Numbered from the stretch's first letter, positions 7,980 to 16,077 are shown. The stretch: 20,650 nucleotides of DNA from JAVVHH01 sp964235765 (GCA_964235765.1 CAXSDH010000064.1:1-20650), one strand, 5' to 3'. Notes: generated by a model from the sequence alone, not told the origin. Numbers and translations: made by a program.

Positions 7980-8331
7980 GAGTTGCGATCTACCGTCCAA
8001 ATCAGCGTAAGCGTGGCTCCGGCGCCGGGATGTCCGTTACGGGTCGAAGCGGAGTTGAACTGCCCCACGACCACAAGTCTTGACCGGGTGACGATGGCGG
8101 GGAGTGGCCATGCCGCTGCTGGGAACGCGTTTGTTGAAGGGAACAGGAGCGCTGGTCCGGCGCTTGGTAGAGCGGGTTGGCGGCACACTGGACATCCGCT
8201 CCACCGACGGAACGGTCTGGAGGTTCGGCTTCCCGGTGCCAGGAACGTCCGGCAGAACCAAAGCAGCGCATAGCCGTTGGGTCGGAACGTCCGTTACCAC
8301 CAGAACGAACGCCATTTCCCGACCAGAATAA
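7980..8331 (+). pseudogene. Histidine kinase ATPase-domain remnant (HWE/HisKA_2 type), frameshifted
   Basis: The C-terminal tail reads ALVRRLVERVGGTLDIRSTD followed by GTVWRFGFPVP (~8150-8243). This is the closing helix and strand of the ATP-binding domain of HWE/HisKA_2-type sensor kinases. Upstream, a strand (TVQISVSVAPAPGCPLRVEA) and a 'DDG-x-x-WP' segment can be found, but in different frames with stops between them. The ~470 bases between the glycosyltransferase and the hydrolase gene therefore hold a decayed kinase with no dimerisation domain. It cannot be functional. The assignment rests on short motifs. Confidence 0.5.
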
Positions 8332-8340
8332 GGACGGCCC

Positions 8341-9540
8341 ATGTCAAAGATCTCAGGACTGCCACCTTCAGGCTCTGTCAGGGACGTTGCGTTGGCTCCA
8401 TCGCGGGACACCGTGAGTTCGGCAAGGTGCATCGAGCCTGATCGGCGGCTTCTCATTGGCGCCGGGCTGGCCTTGGGCTTGGCTGCGATCCGGCCCGTGC
8501 AGGCCGCGCCCGAACTCGCCAAGCCCGCGGGAACCGACGAGGCCGTCGCACACACGCAGCCGTTCGTCTTCCCCGGAGCCGATGCGATCGGGACGGGTTA
8601 TGCGAATGGCCCTGGCGCCATCGCAAACATGTTCTTCTTTCCCGGGTTCCGGCAGAGCTTCGTGAACACGCCGGGAATGACGATCAACGGCGTGCAGGCC
8701 TCGGGAGCAACCATCAACACGCTGGTTGGCGGCAAGGGGCCGCCATTGCTGCTGCTGCACGGCCATCCGGAGACACACGTAACCTGGCACAAGGTCGCAG
8801 CCAAGCTGGCCGAGCGGTTCACGGTCGTCATGACCGACTTGCGGGGCTACGGCGATAGTAGCAAGCCCGGTGGCGGGCTACAGCAAGTCAACTACTCCAA
8901 GCGCGCGATGGGCAATGACCAGGTGGAGGTGATGAAATCCCTCGGTTTTACCACATTTCAGTGCGTTGCTCACGACCGCGGCGCCCGGGTGCTGCAGCAG
9001 ATGATGATGGACCACCCGGACGCAGTCACCCGCGGCGCCACGCTCGACATCGCTCCGACCGAGCTGATGTACGCCCACACCAACCAGGAGTTCGCGACCA
9101 AGTACTACTGGTGGTTCTTCCTCATCCAGGACGCGCCGCTGCCCGAGGACATGATCAACGCCTCGACCGAAATGTTCATCAAGGCCCACCTTTATGCCCA
9201 ATGCAGGACGCCGGGCGCCATCGTGCCGGAAGCGTTCGCCGAGTACCTGCGCTGCTACCGGGACCCGGACCTCGTGCATGCCGTGTGCAACGATTACCGC
9301 GCGTCGGTCGGGATCGACGTGGCGATCCAGAAAGCCGAGAACGGCCGCAAGATCTCGCAGCCGCTGCTGGCGCTGTGGGGGGCCAAGGGCACGGTCGGCA
9401 CAACGTTCGACGTGATTGCGTTGTGGAAGCAGGATGCATCCGACGTTTCCGGGCAGGGGCTGCCATGCGGCCACCTCGTTCAAGAGGAAGCGCCAGAGGC
9501 GCTGCTGAAAGCGCTCCAGCCGTTCCTGGTTTCGAGCTGA
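8341..9540 (+). CDS. Exported alpha/beta hydrolase, haloacetate dehalogenase / epoxide hydrolase-like
   Basis: This 399-aa protein has an AAGGA ribosome binding site (8330-8334) 6 nt before the ATG. Residues ~36-60 (DRRLLIGAGLALGLAAI, then PVQAAPE) look like a Tat- or Sec-type signal with an A-x-A cleavage site. The alpha/beta hydrolase domain starts near residue 120. It has the oxyanion HGHPETH (His140-Gly141), DLRGYGDSSKP, the nucleophile Asp212 in VAHDRGAR, and the catalytic His378 in CGHLVQEE. Nucleophile Asp with the following Arg (DRGAR) matches fluoroacetate dehalogenase and related haloalkanoate or epoxide hydrolases. These use an aspartyl-ester intermediate to displace a halide or open an epoxide. 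Cytoplasmic homologues run about 290-310 aa. The extra ~90 N-terminal residues and the export signal make this a periplasmic version. The real substrate cannot be read from sequence. Confidence 0.88.
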   Translation: MSKISGLPPSGSVRDVALAPSRDTVSSARCIEPDRRLLIGAGLALGLAAIRPVQAAPELAKPAGTDEAVAHTQPFVFPGADAIGTGYANGPGAIANMFFFPGFRQSFVNTPGMTINGVQASGATINTLVGGKGPPLLLLHGHPETHVTWHKVAAKLAERFTVVMTDLRGYGDSSKPGGGLQQVNYSKRAMGNDQVEVMKSLGFTTFQCVAHDRGARVLQQMMMDHPDAVTRGATLDIAPTELMYAHTNQEFATKYYWWFFLIQDAPLPEDMINASTEMFIKAHLYAQCRTPGAIVPEAFAEYLRCYRDPDLVHAVCNDYRASVGIDVAIQKAENGRKISQPLLALWGAKGTVGTTFDVIALWKQDASDVSGQGLPCGHLVQEEAPEALLKALQPFLVSS

Positions 9541-9714
9541 CCTGCCGCATCCGACGTACGCTTTCCGTCCTCAAAGCGCATTCGTTTCTACAGCCTTAAG
9601 TCTGGTCATGCTCGAAGGAAATCTTCCCAGCCACGCCGTGACCGCGCCCGGCCGGCTCCGGCTCCAACTCGAAGGGCGGTCATGCTCTGCTGCCAGCGGC
9701 GATGGAACTGAAAA

Positions 9715-10527
9715 ATGACAGGTTCTGCCCAACAAGCGGCTGAACGACCTGCACAACGATGGGCGGCATTCCAGCCCGGCACGCGCCTGCTGATCGCGGC
9801 AGCTGCAAGCGGCAGTTTGACCTTTGCCGGCGGAACACTGGATGCCTGGGTTTACATGGCTCATGGGCACGTGTTCGCCACAGCGCAATCGGGGAACGTC
9901 GTCCTGTTCGGTATTGATCTTGCACAAGGTTCCGTTGCGGACGCGTTGCGGCATTTGCCCTCCATGGCCGCGTTCGTGGCTGGCCTGCTGTTGTCTCGCG
10001 TGTCGGGCACCCTGCTGAAACGGAGGGGTCTGAACTCTCGGACGATCCGGTTGACCGTGGAGTGTGCGCTTTTGGTTGTCCTGGCAGGTTGGGCGGATCG
10101 CCTATCCAATCACGTCGTTACGGCTTGCGTCGGCTTTTTAGCTGCCTTGCAGATAACGACCTTGTCCCATATCGGCGGTTGGTCATTCAACACTGGTATG
10201 ACAACGGGCAACTTGCGAAGTGCGATGTCCGCCTTATCCAAGGCTTTGTTCAATCCGCACTCGTCCGAAGACTGGCTTCACACTGCCGTTCTCGGGCTCC
10301 TGTGCGCCGCCTTTGTCGCGGGCGCAGTCGTCGGCGGTTATCTCACGCCACGATGGCATGGCATGACGCTTCTTGCGGTAGCCGGAGCTATCCTGGCTGC
10401 TGCCCTTGTTAGCGTGTCTGCACCAGATCCCCTTTCCATCGACGGGCCTGAGAAGGATCGTGCCCCTGGACGTGGGGAGTCCGGTAGCGGCGGGACCGAA
10501 AACGCAGTTCAGCGAGCAAAGAGCTAA
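9715..10527 (+). CDS. DUF1275 (YoaK-like) family membrane protein
   Basis: This 270-aa polytopic membrane protein has the DUF1275 signatures: the first helix GSLTFAGGTLDAWVYMAHG followed by VFATAQSGN, and later NTGMTTGNLRSA. About six hydrophobic segments are visible. The family is widespread and its function is unknown. The start at 9715 has only a weak GGA upstream. The last ~40 residues (from about GPEKDRAPG) are polar and poorly conserved. The stop lies immediately before an IS3-type element, so the natural C-terminus may have been altered by the insertion. It is separated from the hydrolase gene by 174 bases; co-transcription is possible but not evident. Confidence 0.88.
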   Translation: MTGSAQQAAERPAQRWAAFQPGTRLLIAAAASGSLTFAGGTLDAWVYMAHGHVFATAQSGNVVLFGIDLAQGSVADALRHLPSMAAFVAGLLLSRVSGTLLKRRGLNSRTIRLTVECALLVVLAGWADRLSNHVVTACVGFLAALQITTLSHIGGWSFNTGMTTGNLRSAMSALSKALFNPHSSEDWLHTAVLGLLCAAFVAGAVVGGYLTPRWHGMTLLAVAGAILAAALVSVSAPDPLSIDGPEKDRAPGRGESGSGGTENAVQRAKS

Positions 10528-10600
10528 ACAGAAACCAGACTGGGATTGGGATTGGCCCGGATTGGTGGACACCCCGAACGCTTTCGCGAACGGTGTCATC

Positions 10601-10924
10601 ATGCCGGAAACCCGAGTTCCATATTCACCAGAATTCCGCCGTCAGATGATCGATCTGGTCCGTGCCGGTCGTGATCCCGAAGATCTCGCCCGAGAGTTCG
10701 AGCCGACGGCGCAGTCGATCCGCAACTGGATCGTGCAGGCCGACAAGAAAGAGGGCCGACGGGAGGAAGCGCTGCCGGGCCTGCGTGCCGCTGAACGGGA
10801 CGAGTTGTCCCGGCTTCGGCGGGAGAACAAGCAACTACGCGTCGAGCGTGACATCCTGTCAAAAGCCGCGGCCTGGTTTGCACGGGAGACCGGCGCAGTG
10901 CCCTCCGGCTCTTCCGGTTCATGA
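10601..10924 (+). CDS. IS3-family transposase OrfA (helix-turn-helix subunit)
   Basis: These 107 residues from ATG 10601 have the typical OrfA layout. A helix-turn-helix begins with VPYSPEFRRQMIDLVRAG, followed by DLAREFEPTAQSIRNWIVQA. A leucine-zipper-like helix follows (ELSRLRRENKQLRVERDILS) and then KAAAWFARETG. OrfA binds the element's ends and is normally joined to OrfB by programmed -1 frameshifting to make active transposase. The longer frame from 10406 runs back through the DUF1275 tail and is not the real start. OrfA looks intact, but its partner is truncated, so the element cannot move by itself. Confidence 0.85.
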   Translation: MPETRVPYSPEFRRQMIDLVRAGRDPEDLAREFEPTAQSIRNWIVQADKKEGRREEALPGLRAAERDELSRLRRENKQLRVERDILSKAAAWFARETGAVPSGSSGS

Positions 10925-11072
10925 GCGCGAACCAGGCCTGCTTCCCAATGCCACCATGGCGCGCGTGCTCGGCGTGTCCAAGGCTGGTTTCTACGCCTGG
11001 CGACACCGGCCGCCCTCCAGCCACATGGTTGCCGACGCGGTGCTGCTGAAGCGGATCCGGACCGTGCACGCC
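10915..11072 (+). pseudogene. IS3-family transposase OrfB, N-terminal fragment with frameshift
   Basis: The frame that is -1 to OrfA gives RFMSANQACFP. A 1-nt change near 10946 then moves the reading to NATMARVLGVSKAGFYAWRH and RPPSSHMVADAVLLKRIRTV. This is the HTH_21-type start of OrfB. The fragment ends at about 11072, where sequence switches to istB on the opposite strand. The DDE integrase core is entirely missing. Confidence 0.75.
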
Positions 11073-11798
11073 AGGATGATGGAGTGGTGGACCAGGCGGT
11101 CGATTGCCGCGACCGTCATGGCGGGATCGGGGAAGATCGCATCCCATGTGCCGAACGGCTGGTTGGCGGTGATCAGCAGCGAACGGCGTTCGTAGCGTGC
11201 GGCGATCAGTTCGAAGATGACGCTGGTCTCGGCCTGGCTCTTCTGGACATAAGAGAGGTCGTCGAGGATCAGGAGGTGGTATTTGTCGAGCTTTTCGATG
11301 GCGCCGGCGAGCTTGAGATCGTGGCGGGCCGCTTGGAGATGCTGGACGAGGTCGGTGGTGCGGGTGAACAGCACGCGGTAGCCGGCATCGACCATGGCGT
11401 GGCCGAGGGCGGCACCGAAATGGGATTTTCCCGTCCCGGGCGGGCCGAACAGCAGGATGTTGGTGCCCCGGGTCAGCCAGGCGTCGCCTTCGGCCAGCGC
11501 CATGGCGCGCCTTGCTGACCGATGGGACGGCGGCGAAGTCGAAGGCCTCAACGGTCTTGCCGACAGGCAGCTTGGCTTCAAGGAGATGGCGCGCGGTGCG
11601 GCGTTGCGTGCGTTCGGCGATCTCGTGCTCGAGCAGGGCGCAGAGCGTGCGGGCCGCGGGCCAGCTCTCGCGGTTGGCCGCCTCGGTGATGGCGGGCCAG
11701 AGGCGGGCGATAGTGGGCAGCCGTAGCTGGGTCAGCATCGCCGGCAGCCGAGCTGTATCGATGGTCGCCCCGGCGTTGAGGTCGGTCGAGGCAATCAT
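11073..11798 (-). pseudogene. istB: IS21 IstB-like ATPase (transposition helper), frameshifted and 3'-truncated
   Basis: The N-terminal part reads from ATG at 11798 (MLTQLRLPTIARLWPAI and TLCALLEHEIAERTQRRTAR, ending at EAFDFAAVPSVSKA). A frameshift at about 11505-11520 moves the reading to a second frame with MALAEGDAWLTRGTNILLFG. This second part contains Walker A GPPGTGKS, Walker B LLILDDLSY, and TANQPFGTWDAIFPD. IstB is the AAA+ ATPase that assembles and stimulates the IstA transposase. The reading ends at DRLVHHSIIL near 11073, where the final MNVES-type tail should follow, and IS3 sequence begins. Both the frameshift and the lost tail make it inactive. Confidence 0.85.
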
Positions 11799-11799
11799 G

Positions 11800-12231
11800 G
11801 TGCGAACTCCCCGCCCCTCTCCATCCGGGCGACACCGATCAGCCGATCATAGGCGGCAAGCGGCGGCGGTCGTGCGCGAGCGCCAGCAGACCGACCATGG
11901 TGCGCCCGGCGTCGCGGGTGCCGACCGAAGCGGCGAGCGCGTTCCAGGCACGCCGATACGCGGCCCGAGGCCAGAGCGCGTCACGATAGGCCAGGTTGGC
12001 GAGCGCGCCCGGCTTGGCGCGCAGGGCGGCGATCACGTGGTGGTAGTCGACCACGTGGACCGCGCCCGCACCGCGGGATCTGCGGCCGCGCGGCAGGGTG
12101 AGCAGGAAGCTGCCGCCCAGAAAGGCTTCGATGTGATCGTCGTGAATGCGCAGGCGCAGGCGATGGCCGACGAGGCGGCTCGGCACGGTGTAGAAGACGT
12201 GTCGGCACATGAAGCCGGACGCGCTGGTCAC
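11800..12231 (-). pseudogene. istA: IS21 IstA transposase, C-terminal fragment
   Basis: The minus frame gives VTSASGFMCRHVFYTVPSRL, then GHRLRLRIHDDHIEAFLGG, LLTLPRGR, VHVVDYHHVIAALRAKPGAL and RTMVGLLALAHDR: the C-terminal Mu-transposase-like domain of IstA. After ALAHDR the usual ~40-60 residues are missing, and the last few (AYDRLIGVARMERGGEFAP) resume in another frame just before istB. The DDE catalytic domain upstream of residue VTSASGF is absent, so this is a remnant. Confidence 0.82.
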
Positions 12232-12234
12232 GGG

Positions 12235-12399
12235 AGATACTCGAAGTTCACCGCCATGACACGTGCGTCGCCGTCGAGAACCGGCCTGGGTCGAGGGCCA
12301 ACCAATGCGCGATGTCTACGGCGTGACTGATCAGCATATTCGAGCCGATGGCGATATTGTTCGAGAAAAGGCCCATCTCTTTCCGGTCCATTAGATCTC
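12235..12399. other. Unassigned segment between IS21 and IS5 remnants
   Basis: On the minus strand a short stretch (KEMGLFSNNIAIGSNMLISH, then AVDIAHWLALDPGRF, ~12260-12385) is protein-like, but I cannot assign it to a family. It has no start or end of its own and is probably a gene fragment trapped between insertions. Confidence 0.3.
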
Positions 12400-12624
12400 T
12401 CAGAGGCTGTCTCGGAACGGCTTCGGTATGATCGCGTGAGGGCTGGGCAGCCGGCCAAATCGTGATTCGTCGAGTTTGCGAAGACCTGACGAGACAGCGA
12501 TGTGGACTCCGACCACCCGGCGGCAGCATAGCTGTGCCGGGCTCCGCTATGGAAGCGACCTGACCGATGCCGAGTGGGCCATCCTTAGCCCATTCGTGTC
12601 CGGCGACACCGACCCGGCTTGTGC
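12400..12624 (+). pseudogene. IS5-family transposase, left end and N-terminal fragment
   Basis: From ATG 12500 the sequence reads MWTPTTRRQHSCAGLRYGSD followed by LTDAEWAILSPF, the standard N-terminus of the IS5-family transposases common in alphaproteobacteria. The ~100 bases before it, beginning GGCTGTCTCGGAACG near 12405, look like the left end of that element. The homology ends at about 12624, after ~42 of the usual ~270 residues. It continues into unrelated sequence. Confidence 0.7.
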
Positions 12625-12640
12625 GTGCAGGAGCCAATGA

Positions 12641-13045
12641 TACCGGGACGCACAGGCCTCGACTCGTACATCCCAATATCGCGCGCTGGGTCGGCGCTGG
12701 ATCCCATTCGGCTACGACACGGCGTTCACGATTTCGACCACCAAGCTCGCCCGCTTCTCGGATCTCGGCCCGGCGTTGGACACTGGGTCCGGCTGGATTA
12801 TGACCGCGCTCGGCGTCGTGGCGCTGATCGAGCAAAACACCGAGAAGTCCGAGTACACCGGCTGGGACCAGCCGAACAGCCTGGTGCCGCAGCCGGCACG
12901 CGGCTTCAAGTTCCTGCTGTTCTGCAAGGACGACCCCGACCCTGACACAAAAGGAGCGGCCATGGCAGTGCTCGTCGCCGTCGACGCGGTGTTCGGCATC
13001 GGCAGCCTCGTCACACAGATCGGCGCTACGATAGCGGACGCATAG
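12641..13045 (+). pseudogene. C-terminal fragment of an unrecognised protein
   Basis: An uninterrupted frame runs from the stop at 12638 to TAG at 13043-13045 (about 134 codons) with protein-like composition. It includes RRWIPFGYDTAFTISTTKLA, TGSGWIMTALGVVALIEQN, EYTGWDQPNSL and a hydrophobic, glycine-rich end (VAVDAVFGIGSLVTQIGATI). No ATG occurs until late in the frame (12800); TTG 12776 is the only earlier candidate. The segment probably lost its 5' end when it was joined to the IS5 fragment. I do not recognise the family. Confidence 0.35.
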
Positions 13046-13189
13046 GCTGGTGCTGCGTCACAGCCTAACCGCGGGCGGGGCCGTGTTGCACAGACAGAGG
13101 TGTGGGCGCAGTTGCTCCAGCCCCGTTCGGGTTCAGCGATGCGGACGGGATTGGGTGCCCAAGCTGCAGCGAACCTGTCAGTGGTATAG

Positions 13190-13343
13190 CTGCTGGTCAT
13201 TGACGAGCTCGGCTATGTGCCGCTGTTGCCGACCGGCGGCCGAGTTGCTATTCGAGACGTTCTCGCGACGCAATGAGCGGGGGGCATCGATCGACACACC
13301 GAACCTGCCGTTCGAGGACTGGACCTCGGTGCTGGGTTCGACC
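13190..13343 (+). pseudogene. IstB-like ATPase fragment (second IS21-type remnant)
   Basis: The sequence reads LLVIDELGYVPLLPTGG and, after a 1-nt frameshift near 13240, ELLFETFSRRNERGASIDTP followed by NLPFEDWTSVLGS. This is the Walker B to sensor region of an IstB of a different subgroup from the one at 11073-11798 (VIDELGYVPL versus ILDDLSY). Neither Walker A nor the C-terminus is present. Confidence 0.75.
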
Positions 13344-13470
13344 AGATGTTCCTACCCGGATGGGATGCGGCCGTGTTTCCGGCTAGCTATAACGGCGTGC
13401 GCTAACACCCATGCTGGTTGCTTCTGGTTTCTGCAGATTTGCGGAAGCCGTCCTCGTTGCGGAGAACCGC

Positions 13471-16077
13471 CTATCCAGCATCTGCTAGTGCCGAATAGGC
13501 TTGCAGCGCTTCCGTCGCATGCTCGGACAGCCAGACCCGGAACGCTTTGTCAGACATCAAGCCATTCGCGGGCCAGCCTGTGACGTCGAGCGGGGCGAGC
13601 GCGGTCTTGATGCGAGGCAGATCGGAACGGAGATCGCAGAACAGCCGCTTGATTGCAGCAGCGTGCGGTGCGAACACGTTGATGACCTCTTGGGCCACAG
13701 GCTCGAACGGGTCGTGCTCTTGTTTCAGCAAAGTTTCGTACCGCGCTGCCAAAGCGATCTGGATGACCGCGGGGCTGAGCTGATTGCAAGCGAGCTTCAG
13801 GAACATCGCGGCGCGCTCGGTAAAGTTCACGGCTTCATCGGGCAGGAACTTGTCCACTCCCTCCTGATCGAAGCTGCTTTTCAGGGCAGCGCGGCTTTCC
13901 TTCATCTCTGCGGCCAACTCGCTCGGCTCGAGCATTTCGAGTCTCTGGATGATCTCCGGCGTGAATGCTTCGTAGCTGCCTGGCATGGACAGCAGGATAT
14001 TGTACCGCGGTTCATTCATCCGGCTCTGGGCGCGTGCGTCCAACCCATCCTCGGTCGGGAATGCAAGGCCGTGGTCGATCGGGATCATCCCCGGCGGTGC
14101 TCCGTCCGTTTTCGTGACCATGATGTTGCCCGAGTGCCGGTCGGTGTTGAGCGTCAGGATGTCAAGAATAGCGACCCTTTGGCAGGCCTCCGCTGGGAAC
14201 GGCGGCAACTCATCTGGATACTTTTGCAAGTTCCCATCCGCATTGGCGAATTGCTGCATCGATCCGGTCAACGGCTGGCCGGTCGGAATCTGCCGTTCGA
14301 AGGCTTGACCCTTATTCATCTTTTCAAGTTGCGCTTCATTGTAAGACGCAACATCCAATGCGTCCGGCTGGATGGTGACCACGCTGGTTTCGGGGACACC
14401 GAGCTGCAAGCCCGTTTGAGCCGCAAACTTATCGGCGACCGCCTTGGTCAGAGCCTCGCGTACGGCGCCGCCGCCTTCAGGAAAGCCCGAGATGTTCTCC
14501 GATTCTCCATCGGCAGGCTTAAAGACGAACTGGGTTGGCGTCGCGTCCACGCTGTCCTTCGTGGGTTTTCCGTCCTGATCCATTGCCGGGGTGTAGCCCT
14601 TTAGGAAAAAGGTAGCCGAAACGTTCCCAGCCCCCTTCAAAGGCGTGGCACGCCGGTCCGGCTTCGGGTGCTTCGCCCCAGAGGCGCCACCGCCGGTGTC
14701 CGTCAGCTGCATCGTTTGAAAGTCGAATGCAGCGCGGAGCGAGGCTGCCCGTAATGCGGTTTCCTCGTCCCAGGGGGGCTCGCCAATCGCCTTCAATTCC
14801 AGCGCGAGCTTGGTGTGGCGGGCACCGGTCATGGCCGTTTCGGCATTTGCTTGCTTGGCTCCGCGCTCCCTGCTCTTGGATGGCGCCTTCCTGCAGTGTT
14901 CGAGGTAGGCCTTTGCCGCCGACTCGACCGTATCGCAAGCTGCCGGGGTCGCGTCCTGTTTCAGCTTAGAAATGGCATCCGTGAACGCCTTGAACTCCTT
15001 CCCAGGCTTCAGGCTTGCCGACTGCATGCCTTGCAGGGCGGTTTCGCTGAAGTAGGTGCGCTCGACTTGGGCGAGGACGGGCGCCATGCGGTCATACTGT
15101 GCGCGTTGCGCTTCCAGGCGCTGCTGCTGGCCTATCAACCCCACAGCAATCTTTTGCGCCTTCCGGACTTCGGCGCTAGCTGTTGTCAGGTCATCCGCCC
15201 CGACGGCCTTGCTGATTGCAGCGACATGCCCCGCGAGTTGCTGCTTCGCGGCACTGTCGGGAGCACCCCGGGCTGCCTTGATGTCAGACTGAGCCCCCGT
15301 CAGCAGGGTCTTGAACGCCTGTTGCGGTTCATTGAAAACCGGGGGCGGTGCTGCCGGCTGCGGCTGGCGCTGGCCGATGACGGGGCCGCGTGCGGGCCGG
15401 GACCCATCAGGGCCAGGCTGCACAGGCTGCCAGGCGGCCTGCTCTGGTCCGATGGACGTTTCGAGCTGCTGCAGAAGATTGCCGGCCTCTGCGAGCTTGC
15501 CCCCGTCCATCGCCTGGACCGCTGACGCGAGAAGCCGGGTTGCCGCGGTGCGTCCGGCCGGGTCCTTGGCGAAGCGCGTGCCGATCCGGCTGCCCAGGTC
15601 CCGCAGCCGCGTCCGCATCTGATCGCCCGCCAGTTCGGCGCTGGCTGGCTTTGCCCCATCTGGCACGGGTGCGTCGTCCGGGTCCTCTCCTGCGTCAACA
15701 ATGACCCCGGCAACCATGATCACAACCGGCTTAAGCCCGGTCTTCCTCAAGCGCATAGCAAGCAGCTTGGCCATTTTACTGGCCGGCTTAACGTTCACGT
15801 TCAGGTACAACGCCGTTGGCGGGTGCTCCCCCGGCACGGGCGGGAGTTCGGGCGTTGAAGCATCGCGCATGAACGCGACCCCGTAAGCTGGCTTGTGAAG
15901 CTTTGGGACCATGCCCTTGAGCTCCTCTTGAAGCATCTTGGGTCCCCGGGACGGGTGCATCAAAAGCTCCGCCCGGCGGTCGCCCTCCCCAATGGCGCAG
16001 TTCATCGGCTGCTTGCGGACCCGGTTGGCCCAGGATTTCAGGTCATCGTCGGCGTTAGCCGTTTTCGCACCGGACAT
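13471..16077 (-). CDS. Large multidomain protein with C-terminal PI3/PI4-kinase-like catalytic domain
   Basis: This protein has 868 aa from ATG 16077. The open frame extends to 16545, but that part overlaps an IS5 element and is not coding. Residues ~1-80 are unassigned. Residues ~88-130 form an alpha/beta module (TALYLNVNVKPASKMAKLLA, then KPVVIMVAGVIVDAG). Helical repeat-like segments lie at ~153-210 and ~254-313, split by a Pro/Gln linker (~216-250), with more helices to ~460. The kinase domain starts near 485: Lys520 in QFVFKPADGE, a Gly-rich GFPEGGGAVREAL (531-543), the catalytic loop ILTLNTDRHSGNIMV (Asp646, His648, Asn651), and the DxG-like metal site IPIDHGLAFP (Asp668). This matches the PI3/PI4-kinase fold (PI4K-gamma-like), whose members phosphorylate lipids or proteins. 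The gene stands alone among IS remnants. An effector or toxin role is inferred, not shown. Confidence 0.85.
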   Translation of the reverse strand: MSGAKTANADDDLKSWANRVRKQPMNCAIGEGDRRAELLMHPSRGPKMLQEELKGMVPKLHKPAYGVAFMRDASTPELPPVPGEHPPTALYLNVNVKPASKMAKLLAMRLRKTGLKPVVIMVAGVIVDAGEDPDDAPVPDGAKPASAELAGDQMRTRLRDLGSRIGTRFAKDPAGRTAATRLLASAVQAMDGGKLAEAGNLLQQLETSIGPEQAAWQPVQPGPDGSRPARGPVIGQRQPQPAAPPPVFNEPQQAFKTLLTGAQSDIKAARGAPDSAAKQQLAGHVAAISKAVGADDLTTASAEVRKAQKIAVGLIGQQQRLEAQRAQYDRMAPVLAQVERTYFSETALQGMQSASLKPGKEFKAFTDAISKLKQDATPAACDTVESAAKAYLEHCRKAPSKSRERGAKQANAETAMTGARHTKLALELKAIGEPPWDEETALRAASLRAAFDFQTMQLTDTGGGASGAKHPKPDRRATPLKGAGNVSATFFLKGYTPAMDQDGKPTKDSVDATPTQFVFKPADGESENISGFPEGGGAVREALTKAVADKFAAQTGLQLGVPETSVVTIQPDALDVASYNEAQLEKMNKGQAFERQIPTGQPLTGSMQQFANADGNLQKYPDELPPFPAEACQRVAILDILTLNTDRHSGNIMVTKTDGAPPGMIPIDHGLAFPTEDGLDARAQSRMNEPRYNILLSMPGSYEAFTPEIIQRLEMLEPSELAAEMKESRAALKSSFDQEGVDKFLPDEAVNFTERAAMFLKLACNQLSPAVIQIALAARYETLLKQEHDPFEPVAQEVINVFAPHAAAIKRLFCDLRSDLPRIKTALAPLDVTGWPANGLMSDKAFRVWLSEHATEALQAYSALADAG

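Larger units (their letters stand above)
10535..11072 (+). mobile_element. IS3-family insertion sequence, truncated at its 3' side
   Basis: The element contains orfA and the first part of orfB, then is cut by IS21-derived sequence near 11073. Its left boundary probably lies in 10535-10565, just after the DUF1275 stop, where a TGGGATTGGGATTGG tandem and ATTGGTGGACACC occur. No right inverted repeat can be assigned because that end is gone. Confidence 0.65.
11073..12234 (-). mobile_element. IS21-family element remnant (istA tail and istB)
   Basis: On the minus strand, the end of istA (to ~12231) is followed directly by istB (11798 down to 11073), the normal IS21 order with nearly overlapping genes. 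The 5' majority of istA and the last residues of istB are missing, so both element ends are lost. It is joined to an IS3 remnant on one side and unknown sequence on the other. Confidence 0.8.

Noticed and set aside
10599..11798. A single 399-aa minus-strand protein
   Set aside because: Only its first ~97 residues are IstB; the rest is out-of-frame translation after the frameshift near 11510 and then of IS3 sequence.
13471..14540. HipA-type toxin kinase as the identity of the catalytic domain
   Set aside because: HipA has a differently built N-terminal subdomain and an IGNxDxHxKN-type loop; here the loop is LNTDRHSGN with DHG, which fits PI3/PI4-kinases better. A structural search should confirm.
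13501..14604. Plus-strand 367-aa open frame opposite the kinase domain
   Set aside because: It mirrors the kinase gene; the kinase motifs on the minus strand are clear and the plus translation is not family-like.
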